46,496 nucleotides of DNA, from positions 1-46,496 of IMG/VR virus record IMGVR_UViG_3300031952_000031; one strand, written 5' to 3'. The number at the start of each line of letters is the position of its first letter. Within the stretch, counting starts at the first letter, position 1. This DNA comes from a virus. Under the pieces are notes generated by a model. The model made no database searches and was not told the origin of the DNA. It saw only the letters and a list, made by a program, of their open reading frames with translations. Made by a program: the position numbers and the translations under genes. Of the stretch, positions 24,056-32,037 are shown one piece after another.

Positions 24056-24157
24056 ATGAAAATTTCCTATCGTTTATTACTACTTCCGTTCGTTCCTTTG
24101 ATTTTGCTATTTGCTTATCTATGGTGCGCACCGGAAGAAGAGGTTATTCATGCTTAA
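24056..24157 (+). CDS. Small single-pass membrane peptide
   Basis: A 33-residue peptide, mostly one hydrophobic helix (LLLLPFVPLILLFAYLWC) followed by an acidic tail. AAGGAG precedes the ATG, and the end overlaps the next gene by 8 nt. It could be a membrane signal or lysis-timing peptide; function unknown. Confidence 0.5.
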   Translation: MKISYRLLLLPFVPLILLFAYLWCAPEEEVIHA

Positions 24158-24323
24158 AGATGAATTATCACAGCAGTATTTCAACAAGGATTATGCCCAA
24201 TTGCTTAAGTCAGAGAAGAGAGTAATCGATACACAGATGGTAGCATTTCCGGAAGAGACATTTCCGGAAGACGAAAATAGACCACTATGCGATATTCATC
24301 CGGTGCATCCGGATAATCGATAA
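24150..24323 (+). CDS. Small acidic protein of unknown function
   Basis: A 57-residue protein starting MLKDELSQQYFNKDY. The ATG at 24150 lies inside the membrane-peptide gene. It has a repeated FPEETFPEDE acidic segment and a CDIHPVHPD tail. Its TAA overlaps the next ATG (TAATG). Not recognised. Confidence 0.55.
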   Translation: MLKDELSQQYFNKDYAQLLKSEKRVIDTQMVAFPEETFPEDENRPLCDIHPVHPDNR

Positions 24324-24508
24324 TGCCAGACATAATGACGCAGGTTGATAGATTACAGGAACTTTCTTCATTGCTACTCCAAATGATCCAAGAATATGAT
24401 ATGAAAAAGTTTTGGAAGCTTGATAGGAAATTCCAAGATTTAAAGATGTTACATAAACTTGAGGATGAGTTGAATGAAGCCAATGAGCAACACCATACCA
24501 CTTTTTAA
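24323..24508 (+). CDS. Small helical protein of unknown function
   Basis: A 61-residue, almost wholly helical protein (VDRLQELSSLLLQMIQEYD, LKMLHKLEDELNEANEQ) that should form a coiled coil. It is coupled by TAATG to the gene before and overlaps the helicase gene by 35 nt. It may be a helicase partner, from position only. Confidence 0.55.
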   Translation: MPDIMTQVDRLQELSSLLLQMIQEYDMKKFWKLDRKFQDLKMLHKLEDELNEANEQHHTTF

Positions 24509-25910
24509 CCACCAAAAAGAAGCAATCGATTTTATTGCGAGTATCGATGGAAGTGGCGCGCTCTTCCATGAGATAGGCTGTGGAAAGACACGTACGGCTT
24601 TGGAAATATTCAGCCATTATAAAACACCAGCTTTGAAACTTTTAGTCATCTGTCCTTTATCTCTTATCGAATCCGCATGGGGTGAAGACATTGAAAAATT
24701 CACCTGTTTTACATACATAAACTTACATGAAAATGCGATTGAATACTATAAAGATGTTGATATTTATATCCTTAATTATGAATCGCTATTGAGTGGACAA
24801 AGATTATTACAGCTGCGCTACTCGCTTAATGTTGGTAATTTTATGTGCGTCTTGGATGAATCATCCCGAATTAAAAACCATAAAGCAAAAACTACTAAAG
24901 TGCTTCTTGCCTTACGGCATCTTTTTCAATACCGCATTGTTATGACTGGCACGCCGGCACCTAACTGCGAAACCGAATATTGGGCGCAGATGAATTTTAT
25001 TAATCCGGGCATCGTACATGAAAGTTTTTATCCATTCAGGAATTATTATTTCCATTTGGAGCGGGAGAGAAACGGACAGAAGGAATTCACTTCCGGGCAG
25101 ATGTATAGCAAATTTGCTGCGCAGCAGATGTTTCAGCGCGGATGGCATTACGCCATGACCACACAAAGACGCAAAGACCTAATGGAGAGGATATCTTCTT
25201 ACGCCCATTATGCGCGGAAAGCTGACTGCCTTGACCTCCCTGACCAGGTGGATGAAGTACGCAGCATAGAAATGAGCCAGAAACAAGCCTCTATATATAA
25301 ATCAATGAAGAATGACCTTATCGCCGAGATTAAAGAGTCCTGCATTGTAGCCCAGGTAGCCTTGACAAAAATCATGAAGTTACGCCAGATAACAAGTGGC
25401 TTTGCGATAAACGACACAAGCGATGTCGTCGATATAGATTATGGAGGAGTAAAACTTAAGGAGTTGGAAAATGTTCTGGAGGAAGCAGGAAAACAGCAGG
25501 TCATTATTTGGTGTCAATTTCAACATGAGATTAAGCAAATTAAAGCTTTACTGGGAGATTCAGCAGTTACTCTTTACGGTGAGACTAAAGATAAAAATGG
25601 AGCAATTACGGCGTTTAAAGAAGGTACTACGCAGTATCTTATCGCGCATCCGCGCAGTGCTGGCCACGGACTGACATTCGTAAATTGCAGCCTGCAGATA
25701 TTTTATTCATTAGATTATTCATGGGAATCCTATGAACAGGCGCGCGGCCGGATACACAGGGCGGGGCAAATAAATAAATGTACCTATATACATCTGCTCT
25801 GCAAAGGAACGATTGACGAAGAGATTCTACAGGTCCTGCGCGAGAAGAAGGATGCGACGGAGATATTATACAGGATGGTAAGGCCAGAAATGGCGGAGGT
25901 GGAGGGATGA
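24474..25910 (+). CDS. SNF2/SF2-family DNA helicase-like ATPase
   Basis: A 478-residue protein. Walker A is GCGKT (35-39), motif II is LDESS (near 129, a DExx variant), and motif III reads MTGTPAPN. The C-terminal RecA lobe has YSLDYSWESYEQARGRIHRAGQ, the typical SNF2 motif V-VI. Such proteins translocate on double-stranded DNA. Phage copies help replication, recombination or clearing of bound proteins. ATGs at 24474 and 24483 are both possible. It overlaps the next gene by ATGA. Confidence 0.88.
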   Translation: MKPMSNTIPLFNHQKEAIDFIASIDGSGALFHEIGCGKTRTALEIFSHYKTPALKLLVICPLSLIESAWGEDIEKFTCFTYINLHENAIEYYKDVDIYILNYESLLSGQRLLQLRYSLNVGNFMCVLDESSRIKNHKAKTTKVLLALRHLFQYRIVMTGTPAPNCETEYWAQMNFINPGIVHESFYPFRNYYFHLERERNGQKEFTSGQMYSKFAAQQMFQRGWHYAMTTQRRKDLMERISSYAHYARKADCLDLPDQVDEVRSIEMSQKQASIYKSMKNDLIAEIKESCIVAQVALTKIMKLRQITSGFAINDTSDVVDIDYGGVKLKELENVLEEAGKQQVIIWCQFQHEIKQIKALLGDSAVTLYGETKDKNGAITAFKEGTTQYLIAHPRSAGHGLTFVNCSLQIFYSLDYSWESYEQARGRIHRAGQINKCTYIHLLCKGTIDEEILQVLREKKDATEILYRMVRPEMAEVEG

Positions 25911-26212
25911 CAAAACATACACCAGCACCGTGGAGATATGAACAATATAAAGATTTTACAGATAGAGAAGGAGGGCAAATAGGCATTTCTGCTAATACTT
26001 GGGGCAACTTATGTATTGTATATCAACATTGTTGTAAAGACCCTCAAGAAGGTATGGCCAACGCCCGCCTTATCGCTGCTGCGCCTGATTTATTGGAGGC
26101 GTGTAAAAGAGTAAAATCTATTTTTGATGCTATGTTTGGTGATTGTGTTGATGATAAAGAAGGTAATCTTGAATTTATAAAACAAGCCATCGCTAAAGCG
26201 GAAGGCAATTAA
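25907..26212 (+). CDS. Conserved phage protein of unknown function
   Basis: A 101-residue protein starting TKHTPAPWRYE and containing ANARLIAAAPDLLEACK and a closing AIAKAEG. This pattern is shared by a widespread family of small phage proteins (recollection, not a search). Function unknown. The gene overlaps the helicase by ATGA and lies in the early replication operon. Confidence 0.65.
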   Translation: MTKHTPAPWRYEQYKDFTDREGGQIGISANTWGNLCIVYQHCCKDPQEGMANARLIAAAPDLLEACKRVKSIFDAMFGDCVDDKEGNLEFIKQAIAKAEGN

Positions 26213-26213
26213 C

Positions 26214-26351
26214 ATGCGATACATCGTTGAGTTTATTGGCCATGACGGCAAGACATACTGGACAAAGCCGTTTTCTTCAAGGTTAGCGGCAAAATTTGCG
26301 CAGGTTCTTATTCCGTTTAAATCAAAGATTATTGAGGTGTGTGTTAATTAA
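26214..26351 (+). CDS. Small protein of unknown function
   Basis: A 45-residue ORF beginning 1 nt after the preceding stop (MRYIVEFIGHDGKTY). Predicted strand-strand-helix-strand. Its final codons and stop (AATTAA) sit just before the AAGGAGGAG of the next gene. Not recognised. Confidence 0.5.
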   Translation: MRYIVEFIGHDGKTYWTKPFSSRLAAKFAQVLIPFKSKIIEVCVN

Positions 26352-26362
26352 AAGGAGGAGAT

Positions 26363-27070
26363 ATGGAAACGTTGAAATTAACAAAACAGGATTTTGACGT
26401 AAAGAATAAATACATCGGCAAGATTGATGTATCGGATTACCAAGGACATATCGAAATCGAAGCTGGTCTTGGGTGGGTATTCTTCGCAAAAATAAAAATC
26501 ACTGGATACCTCTGGGCAAAAGCCGGTACGGGCATTGAAGCCGGTGAGGGCATTGAAGCCGGTTGGGGCATTAAAGCCGGTACGGGCATTGAAGCCGGTG
26601 AGGGCATTAAAGCCGGTGAGGGCATTGAAGCCGGTGAGGGCATTGAAGCCGGTTGGGGCATTAAAGCCGGTGAGGGCATTGAAGCCGGTGAGGGCATTGA
26701 AGCCGGTACGGGCATTGAAGCCGGTTGGGGCATTGAAGCCGGTTGGGGCATTGAAGCCGGTACGGGCATTGAAGCCGGTTGGGGCATTGAAGCCGGTTGG
26801 GGCATTGAAGCCGGTTGGGGCATTGAAGCCGGTTGGGGCATTAAAGCCGGTTGGGGCATTGAAGCCGGTTGGGGCATTATTAGTGGTTTATTTATTTCTT
26901 GTAATAAAGTTCTTAAATTTTCTCTGCGTGTTTTCGCTGGTGTTTGTTGGTGGAGAAAATTACAAAGTGATGAAGAAAAAACTATTACCTGTGGACGATT
27001 AGAAGGTGGTGAAGTGTGCTACGGGATAGTTAAGGAAATAGGGATTAAAGAGGCCACAGCAAAGTCATGA
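26363..27070 (+). CDS. Hexapeptide-repeat protein (AG-x-GI-E/K repeats)
   Basis: A 235-residue protein with AAGGAGGAG upstream. An N-terminal beta segment (YIGKIDVSDYQGHIEIEAG) leads to 20 tandem hexapeptides at residues 54-173, AG-[W/E/T]-GI-[E/K]. A C-terminal region of about 60 residues has FSLRVFAGVCWWRK and a TITCGRLEGGEVCYG strand pair. A six-residue period with an aliphatic residue each turn is the geometry of a left-handed beta-helix, so the middle is probably a stacked solenoid with one variable face. I recall proteins of this look in other phages but no assigned function. It overlaps the VRR-NUC gene by ATGA. Confidence 0.75.
   Translation: METLKLTKQDFDVKNKYIGKIDVSDYQGHIEIEAGLGWVFFAKIKITGYLWAKAGTGIEAGEGIEAGWGIKAGTGIEAGEGIKAGEGIEAGEGIEAGWGIKAGEGIEAGEGIEAGTGIEAGWGIEAGWGIEAGTGIEAGWGIEAGWGIEAGWGIEAGWGIKAGWGIEAGWGIISGLFISCNKVLKFSLRVFAGVCWWRKLQSDEEKTITCGRLEGGEVCYGIVKEIGIKEATAKS
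26522..26881 (+). repeat. 20 tandem 18-bp units
   Basis: The unit is GCCGGT-NNN-GGCATT-RAA. NNN is TGG (11 units), GAG (5) or ACG (4), and the last codon is GAA or AAA (ATT in the last unit). All other positions are identical in every unit. Order of the variable codons by one-letter amino acid: T E W T E E E W E E T W W T W W W W W W. The last ten units are mostly W, the first ten mostly E and T. This also keeps two other reading frames open, one on each strand, which are not genes. Confidence 0.97.
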
Positions 27071-27378
27071 CTGAAACATCCCTTAAAAACTCCGTCCGCG
27101 CAACCGTCCGTAAAGCCTATCCTTTAGCTTTTATCTGGAAGATACACGACGGCTTTACTGCGGGGATACCGGATTTCTTAATTATTATCCGGGGGGTGCA
27201 TATCTTCATTGAGTTGAAAACTCCCTGCGGTAAGGTTGAGCCGATACAGACTTATACAATTGATAAGATTAAATCAAGCGGTGGACGGGCACATATATGT
27301 CGATCAGTTGAAGAAGTGTTGGAAGTGATAAAGTTGGCTTTGTTAGCAGAAAACAAAGATTTAGTATTGGTTAATTAA
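27067..27378 (+). CDS. VRR-NUC family nuclease
   Basis: A 103-residue protein of the VRR-NUC type in the PD-(D/E)xK superfamily: GIPDFLIII supplies the aspartate, IELKTPCGK supplies E-x-K, and a final helix carries VEEVLEVI. Phage stand-alone VRR-NUC proteins act as structure-specific nucleases or Holliday-junction resolvases during replication and recombination. It starts by ATGA overlap and its TAA is the first base triplet of the structured RNA element that follows. Confidence 0.85.
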   Translation: MTETSLKNSVRATVRKAYPLAFIWKIHDGFTAGIPDFLIIIRGVHIFIELKTPCGKVEPIQTYTIDKIKSSGGRAHICRSVEEVLEVIKLALLAENKDLVLVN

Positions 27379-27493
27379 TCCCAGTGCTTGCCGATACAGG
27401 TCGTGGCCTTAACCACGATACGAATTCGGACGACCCGGGCCGTGACGTGATAAGTGCCAATGAATAAGAGTAGGCACAAGTCGGCAGCCTGGC
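27376..27493 (+). ncRNA. Structured RNA element, copy A (multi-branched)
   Basis: This 118-nt interval begins at the stop codon of the nuclease gene with TAATCCCAGTGCTTGCCG and ends with CGGCAGCCTGGC, 4 nt before an AAGGAGGTGAT ribosome binding site. The ends pair: CCAG (27381-84) with CTGG (27489-92), GC (27386-87) with GC (27487-88), TGCCGA (27389-94) with TCGGCA (27481-86), leaving a bulged T after CCAG and another T after GC. Inside are more hairpins: GGTCGT with ACGACC, CGTGG with CCACG, and GTGCC with GGCAC. The same outer helix recurs at 35018-35079. Probably a cis-acting mRNA element. Confidence 0.6.
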
Positions 27494-27512
27494 TAAAAGG
27501 AGGTGATGATAA

Positions 27513-27932
27513 ATGATAGTCGCAGTAATGACCGAAAAAGACCTGCTTATAAAACTCAGAGGGGCAAAATTCAATAAGGAGTTTTTGGAATCCGAATTGA
27601 AGAAAGCCACGGCAGAGTTCGATAGGCTTGAGGCTATTCTCGTCGAGATGCTTACTGAAAAAGACGCCAAAACAACGGCGAAATATGACGGGATAGGCTC
27701 GGTGACCTTGCTGGCACCATTAGTACGGGCGCAGACAAATAACGAATTCGAAGAAGAGCTCTTCGGATTCGTTAAGCAAAAAGGCGAGGAGGCCATAATC
27801 AAGCTTGCTATACATCCGCAAAGCCTTAATGGTTTTGTGGGCAGGTGTTTAGATCGAGGGGATAAGCTGCCGGAATTTTTAACTTACTACCTACAGCCGA
27901 ACACCAGGTGTAATTTTATAAAGAATCATTAA
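27513..27932 (+). CDS. Early phage protein of unknown function with coiled-coil N-terminus
   Basis: A 139-residue protein with a near-perfect AAGGAGGTGAT ahead of the ATG; a second in-frame ATG lies five codons later. Residues 10-55 are a charged helix (FLESELKKATAEFDRLEAILVE). The C-terminal half reads AIIKLAIHPQSLNGFVGRCLDRG and LPEFLTYYLQPN. It lies just before the SSB-like gene. Small proteins with this layout are common ahead of recombination genes in phages, function unknown. Its translation may be controlled by the upstream RNA element. Confidence 0.65.
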   Translation: MIVAVMTEKDLLIKLRGAKFNKEFLESELKKATAEFDRLEAILVEMLTEKDAKTTAKYDGIGSVTLLAPLVRAQTNNEFEEELFGFVKQKGEEAIIKLAIHPQSLNGFVGRCLDRGDKLPEFLTYYLQPNTRCNFIKNH

Positions 27933-27935
27933 CCC

Positions 27936-27950
27936 AGCCACTATGTGGCT
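27936..27950 (+). other. Small hairpin before the SSB-like gene
   Basis: AGCCA (27936-40) pairs with TGGCT (27946-50) around CTATG, directly after a TAACC stop context and before AAAAAGGGAGG. The downstream GGCTAAAAAGGGAGG resembles the GGCTAAAAGGAGG that ends RNA copy A, so this may be a minimal version of the same junction. Confidence 0.4.
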
Positions 27951-27967
27951 AAAAAGGGAGGAGTAGC

Positions 27968-28708
27968 ATGAACGAAATGCAGAAAACAGGAGCAGGTGCA
28001 CCAGCAATAAGAACAGGGGGCCGCGGTTTTGAAGAACCAATCGAGCGGGAAGATTTGATTATCCCACGTGCAAGCCTCTTACAGTCAAAGTCTCCGGAAG
28101 TTGAGGAGAGCCTGGAAAAAGGCGACGGCAAGTATAAACCCGGGATGGTTGCTAATTCTTTAACAAAAGAGGTATTGCAGGCAGAATTCGTTCCGGTATT
28201 CAAATTCACGAACTGGATACGCTTTAATTCGCGCAAGAAAGAGGATTCTAATTTCGACCCCGCTTTTGATGCCGGAGAAATCATCTGGCGTAGTACGGAT
28301 CCTCTTGATCCGCGGGTAATCGAAGAGGCTCAGTTCGGACCCAATGGCGAAAAGCCTAAGGCCACGAAGTTTATGAACTTCTTTTGCCTCTTCTCGGGAC
28401 AGCAAGGCCCTGTGATTTTGTCTTTCTCGAAAACTTCTTTTAAAGCCGGAAAGAAGTTAATCTCGCTTGCCTTACGTGCTGGCGGAGATATGTTCAGCCA
28501 GAAATATCGCCTTGGCACTAAAAAAGAAGAGAAAGATAGCAACACATATTATGTGCTTACTGTCGAACCTGCAGGTCCTGCTGATGAGCAGATATATAAA
28601 GAAGCTGAAAAGTTATATGAGCAGTTTGCTTCAAAGGCTAAGGACCTTAAAGTCCACGAAGAAGGCCAAGGGGCCGAAGTTGCAGCAGCACCGGAAACAC
28701 AGGAATAA
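27968..28708 (+). CDS. SSB-like / gp2.5-type DNA-binding protein
   Basis: A 246-residue protein with beta-rich middle (KFMNFFCLFSGQQGPVILSFS, FSQKYRLGTKKEEKDSNTYYVL) and an acidic, flexible C-terminal tail (HEEGQGAEVAAAPETQE). An OB-fold core with an acidic tail that touches replication partners is characteristic of phage single-stranded DNA-binding proteins. It lies between the nuclease and the primase-helicase. No sequence signature proves it. GGAGGAG precedes the ATG. Confidence 0.6.
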   Translation: MNEMQKTGAGAPAIRTGGRGFEEPIEREDLIIPRASLLQSKSPEVEESLEKGDGKYKPGMVANSLTKEVLQAEFVPVFKFTNWIRFNSRKKEDSNFDPAFDAGEIIWRSTDPLDPRVIEEAQFGPNGEKPKATKFMNFFCLFSGQQGPVILSFSKTSFKAGKKLISLALRAGGDMFSQKYRLGTKKEEKDSNTYYVLTVEPAGPADEQIYKEAEKLYEQFASKAKDLKVHEEGQGAEVAAAPETQE

Positions 28709-28713
28709 CCAAT

Positions 28714-28750
28714 GGCCCCAGGAAACTGGGGCCTTGTCTTTATATATTTT
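28714..28750 (+). terminator. Hairpin with GAAA loop and T-rich tail
   Basis: GGCCCCAG (28714-28721) pairs perfectly with CTGGGGCC (28726-28733) around GAAA, followed by TTGTCTTTATATATTTT. It has the shape of an intrinsic terminator or attenuator between the SSB-like gene and the primase-helicase gene, and it shows that the primase frame upstream of 28763 is unlikely to be translated. Confidence 0.7.
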
Positions 28751-28762
28751 AAGGAGTCAACT

Positions 28763-31261
28763 TTGAATACTATCTATGAATTTATCACCAATCACGGGAA
28801 ACTTTCCGATAAACATATAGAAGAGTTAAGAGGTAAGCGCGGGTTTTCTGATGACACAATCACAAAACTGCGCTTTTTTTCTGGCGGTAAATACCTCTTG
28901 GAATTAGAGCAAGAAATCATTAAGGAATTTGATAAAGAATCGCTTATTGCAAATGGAATCTGCGTTGCATCTGGCAAGGACGCTACACTCTCGCCTACAC
29001 TCCTTGATAATCGAATTATTATTCCTTATCTTAATGCTGCAGGCAAATGCTATCTCCTGAGGCCTCATAAGCTTGGTCTTTCTTCTGTTCCGGTTGAGAT
29101 CTACTGTCCAGACTGGAATATCGTATCCGATCTCATAATGACAGAAGGTGAATTTAAAGCTGTTGCATCCGCTCAGTTAGGTATCCCGGCGATCGCTGTT
29201 CCTGGAATCAGTTCATTCTCTAAAGATAACTTTCAACGTCTGGTTAAATTCCTGAACGATGTTAAGGCGCATAATATCTGTATCCTCTTTGATAATGAAG
29301 AAAAATCAGATCCGAAATACAAGAACTATAAAGATAATCCTGCAGATCGCCACGATACTGAATTCTATGCTTACTTTATGGCACGACAACTTGATGCTGA
29401 AGGTTTCCGGGCGCAGGTGGGTACGTTGCCGGATTCCTGGCGTGTACAAGGTAAAGCCGATATCGATGGTGCCCTGGCCCAGGGCAAAACTAAGAATGAC
29501 CTATCTATAGTTATTGCCTCATCTAAAACAGCTAAGCAATATGTTGAAGAATTGAACAGGGAGGCGCAGATAGTTATCAGACGTAAGATGAGCCTGAAAT
29601 ATTTCCGCTCGCATATCCGCAGGGAATTTGGCAAGTATGTTGCTACAAGGCGCCGGGGCAAGACTGAGTGGGATGAAGAAATCGCTAATTTCACCATGAA
29701 GATTATCGCCACGCACCAAACTTCTGAAGGGATAATCCGCGAAATACAATTCACCAATGAATTCGGCGATCATTCATCATGTTTTGCGATTAACCCGGAA
29801 GATATGGGCGGAGCTGAAGGGTTCACTACATTTTGTTTTCGGCATGGTAATTTTATCTGGCGGGGACACAAAGAAGATCTCTCTAATATCTGGGAAGGCC
29901 TCTTCCTGGAGGATGACGGCCGGCATATTATCGAACCGGATCATATCGGCTGGATAGAATCGGAAGGTCTTTGGTTATTCGGAAATGTTGCGGTTGATAA
30001 AGAAGGAAAGGAGATGCGGCCGGATAAGAACCATATTTTCTGGCTTGAGAAAAAGGGCATCAAACCAATTGCCCTGGGAGTCACTAGCGGTAAGACGCAA
30101 ATTTCTGAAGGGATACCTTATGTATCACTTACGCCTTGCGATATCCTGGAAATTAAGAAGAGATTAACTGATACTATCGGCGAAATAGAGGCTGTGAAGT
30201 GCCTCGGGTGGGCTTCGGCCATACCTTACCTGGAGGATATTTTCGATGTCTACGGATGTTTTCCATTTCTCTTTATTACGGGACGGACTGGATCGGGTAA
30301 GTCGACAATTGCAGAGTGGATCACCTGTCTTTTTGGAATCGAAGACGCTGGCAAATCATTGTCGCAAACGACAGTTGTGGCCATTCAAAGGGCGCTTGGT
30401 TATTATTCAAGTTTACCCGTGTTCCTCGATGAATTCAGAAACACTTCAGATATTTCCTTCAAAACAGGATTCCTTCGCAACGTTTATAACCGACAGAGTT
30501 CGGGTAAAGGGATCAAGGCGAATTTTGGTATCCGCGAAGCTAAGGTCCGCGGTACGCTCATCATCGCCGGTGAAGAAACACCGAATGACAATGCGATCCT
30601 GAACCGCAGCATCCTGATTGAAATTATTAAAAAGAGCCGCATTATTAATCATTATGATTGGTTTACGCGCAACAAGTCAAAATTTTCCCATCATATTCTG
30701 GAGATAATTAAGAATAAAAAGCGTGACTTAGATCTATTCATGCGCGTCTTGGCCGAAGCAAAAGACTATCTAACTAAGCATGCCGGCGTGGATGACCGGA
30801 CAGCCGTTAATCATGCGGTCCTGTGCGCAGGCCACGCGATAACCTTTGGGGAAGAGGATCTGGCATTTACAGATATGATCATCCAGGAAGCGAAGAAGAC
30901 GAATACGGATTATCAGAAAGATAATATGATGCATGAGTTTATTTCCGATCTACAGGTTATGGCGCACAAAGGAGATCTTAAAGACCATTATTGGCTAGTT
31001 GAGGAAGGACAGATATTTCTCTATTTTGAGGCACTCTATAATCTCTGGTCCGCGGATGCTCGGAAGCGCGGCAAGGATCCGATGAAATCCTCAAGCCTGC
31101 GAGGTTACTTCAAAGAAGAAGAAGGATTTATAGGGTTAAGTGTACGAAAGCAAGTTAATGGTTTCTGGCGCAGGTGCATAACCCTGGATTATGAGAAATG
31201 CAACGAAGAGATTAAAAACTTGGTTGAAGTTAAATTACTGACAGCTACTGACAGTCACTGA
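28763..31261 (+). CDS. Primase-helicase: TOPRIM plus AAA+ (DUF927-like) replication protein
   Basis: An 832-residue protein. The frame runs from 28712, but that start lies in a terminator hairpin; a TTG at 28763 has AAGGAG 6 nt upstream and is preferred. The N-terminal third has a TOPRIM-like fold (MTEGEFKAVAS near 127, LFDNEEKSD near 176), as in DUF3854-type primases. The C-terminal half is an AAA+ helicase with Walker A GRTGSGKS (near 507), Walker B LPVFLDEF (near 556) and an arginine-rich sensor (RGTLIIAGEE). It most likely opens and primes the phage origin. The last codons run into the CTGNCAG array. Confidence 0.8.
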   Translation: MNTIYEFITNHGKLSDKHIEELRGKRGFSDDTITKLRFFSGGKYLLELEQEIIKEFDKESLIANGICVASGKDATLSPTLLDNRIIIPYLNAAGKCYLLRPHKLGLSSVPVEIYCPDWNIVSDLIMTEGEFKAVASAQLGIPAIAVPGISSFSKDNFQRLVKFLNDVKAHNICILFDNEEKSDPKYKNYKDNPADRHDTEFYAYFMARQLDAEGFRAQVGTLPDSWRVQGKADIDGALAQGKTKNDLSIVIASSKTAKQYVEELNREAQIVIRRKMSLKYFRSHIRREFGKYVATRRRGKTEWDEEIANFTMKIIATHQTSEGIIREIQFTNEFGDHSSCFAINPEDMGGAEGFTTFCFRHGNFIWRGHKEDLSNIWEGLFLEDDGRHIIEPDHIGWIESEGLWLFGNVAVDKEGKEMRPDKNHIFWLEKKGIKPIALGVTSGKTQISEGIPYVSLTPCDILEIKKRLTDTIGEIEAVKCLGWASAIPYLEDIFDVYGCFPFLFITGRTGSGKSTIAEWITCLFGIEDAGKSLSQTTVVAIQRALGYYSSLPVFLDEFRNTSDISFKTGFLRNVYNRQSSGKGIKANFGIREAKVRGTLIIAGEETPNDNAILNRSILIEIIKKSRIINHYDWFTRNKSKFSHHILEIIKNKKRDLDLFMRVLAEAKDYLTKHAGVDDRTAVNHAVLCAGHAITFGEEDLAFTDMIIQEAKKTNTDYQKDNMMHEFISDLQVMAHKGDLKDHYWLVEEGQIFLYFEALYNLWSADARKRGKDPMKSSSLRGYFKEEEGFIGLSVRKQVNGFWRRCITLDYEKCNEEIKNLVEVKLLTATDSH

Positions 31262-31545
31262 CAGTAGCAAAAAATGAGCACTGGCAGGCGTAAATGATTG
31301 AAAACGTTATGTTTAAATGTAGCACTGACAGACTGACAGCATTTCTGGAATATTTCACGTACAGGTTTAATTTCCACTCTGGACGGTTTCAGTGAAGTCA
31401 AAATGGCATTATGCAGACGTAATATACATTTTGGGCAAAAACACTGTCAGTGCTGGCAGGGGTTTCGCAATATTCTCAAAACATTAAAGTTGCGCCTGCC
31501 AGTAGTCAAAAAATGGAACTGTCAGTAGCTGGCAGGGACTGGCAG
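31238..31545. repeat. CTGNCAG iteron array, candidate replication origin
   Basis: The palindromic heptamer CTGNCAG occurs 12 times in 308 bp, at 31238, 31248, 31258, 31281, 31325, 31333, 31444, 31453, 31496, 31519, 31529 and 31539. Both ends of the array have three copies exactly 10 bp apart, so bound proteins would sit on one face of the helix. AT-rich stretches (for example 31292-31320 and 31421-31440) lie between. The array follows the primase-helicase gene, overlapping its last 8 codons, and fills the only 300-bp gene-free gap in the early region. This is the layout of an iteron-type origin. A partition site for the ParB-like protein is an alternative. Confidence 0.75.
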
Positions 31546-31561
31546 GAAATCGGAGGTAGGT

Positions 31562-31837
31562 ATGTTTGAACACCGATTAGCTCAAGAAGCAACAAAACAG
31601 GATGATTGCGCGGCATTCCTAGACCTGTACGCCCGTTTTAGGCAAGACATCCTGGATCCGGCCGCGGACAGGATGCGCATCGCTAAATTTGAAGTCAAAA
31701 TAGACAATGCTTGGCACGCGCTATCTCAAGACAAGCGGGATATCATAACAGTTGCGCTTTTGACTAAGAAGATGCTCCCGGATGAGATAGCGCTAGCCAT
31801 AAAGCACCTTAAGGCAAAGGTGGTGAGGGTGGTATGA
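31562..31837 (+). CDS. Small helical protein, candidate iteron partner
   Basis: A 91-residue helical protein (QDDCAAFLDLYARFRQDIL, KFEVKIDNAWHALSQDKRDIITVALL) starting right after the iteron array, with GGAGGTAGGT at the ATG. I do not recognise it. Its position makes it a candidate for iteron binding or origin regulation, which is only inference. It overlaps the next ORF by ATGA. Confidence 0.55.
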   Translation: MFEHRLAQEATKQDDCAAFLDLYARFRQDILDPAADRMRIAKFEVKIDNAWHALSQDKRDIITVALLTKKMLPDEIALAIKHLKAKVVRVV

Positions 31838-32037
31838 ATAACCACTCAACCAGATTAGGCATTTTGATGGCTCTGATGTATTCGATGGGAATGCATAAAG
31901 ATTTTGGAATCAGTCCTGGGCAAAAGATAGATTATAGCAAAATGAATCCTCCACAGTCCGAAGAATCAAAACAATATTACAAGAAAAGGGCAGCAGAAAA
32001 GCGAAAGCGGAAATGTATAACCACATCAAATCCTTAA
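31834..32037 (+). CDS. Small basic protein of unknown function
   Basis: A 67-residue protein, coupled by ATGA to the previous gene and overlapping the helicase gene by 25 nt. It has a methionine-rich start (LGILMALMYSMGMHKDFG) and a lysine/arginine-rich tail (QYYKKRAAEKRKRK), typical of small nucleic-acid-associated phage proteins. Not recognised. Confidence 0.5.
   Translation: MNNHSTRLGILMALMYSMGMHKDFGISPGQKIDYSKMNPPQSEESKQYYKKRAAEKRKRKCITTSNP

Noticed and set aside
26437-26877. Long open frame on the reverse strand (MPQPAS-type repeats) and another on the forward strand from 26535 (KPVGAL-type)
   Set aside because: An 18-bp repeat has no stop in several frames by arithmetic. Neither has a ribosome binding site or unrepeated flanks that look like protein.
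26522-26881. CRISPR array
   Set aside because: Units are contiguous, in frame and without unique spacers. There are no cas genes.
26522-26881. Diversity-generating retroelement target
   Set aside because: No reverse transcriptase gene or template repeat is present, and changes are not limited to A positions.
28712-28762. Upstream extension of the primase-helicase
   Set aside because: The ATG lies beside the terminator hairpin, without a ribosome binding site, while TTG at 28763 has AAGGAG at good spacing.
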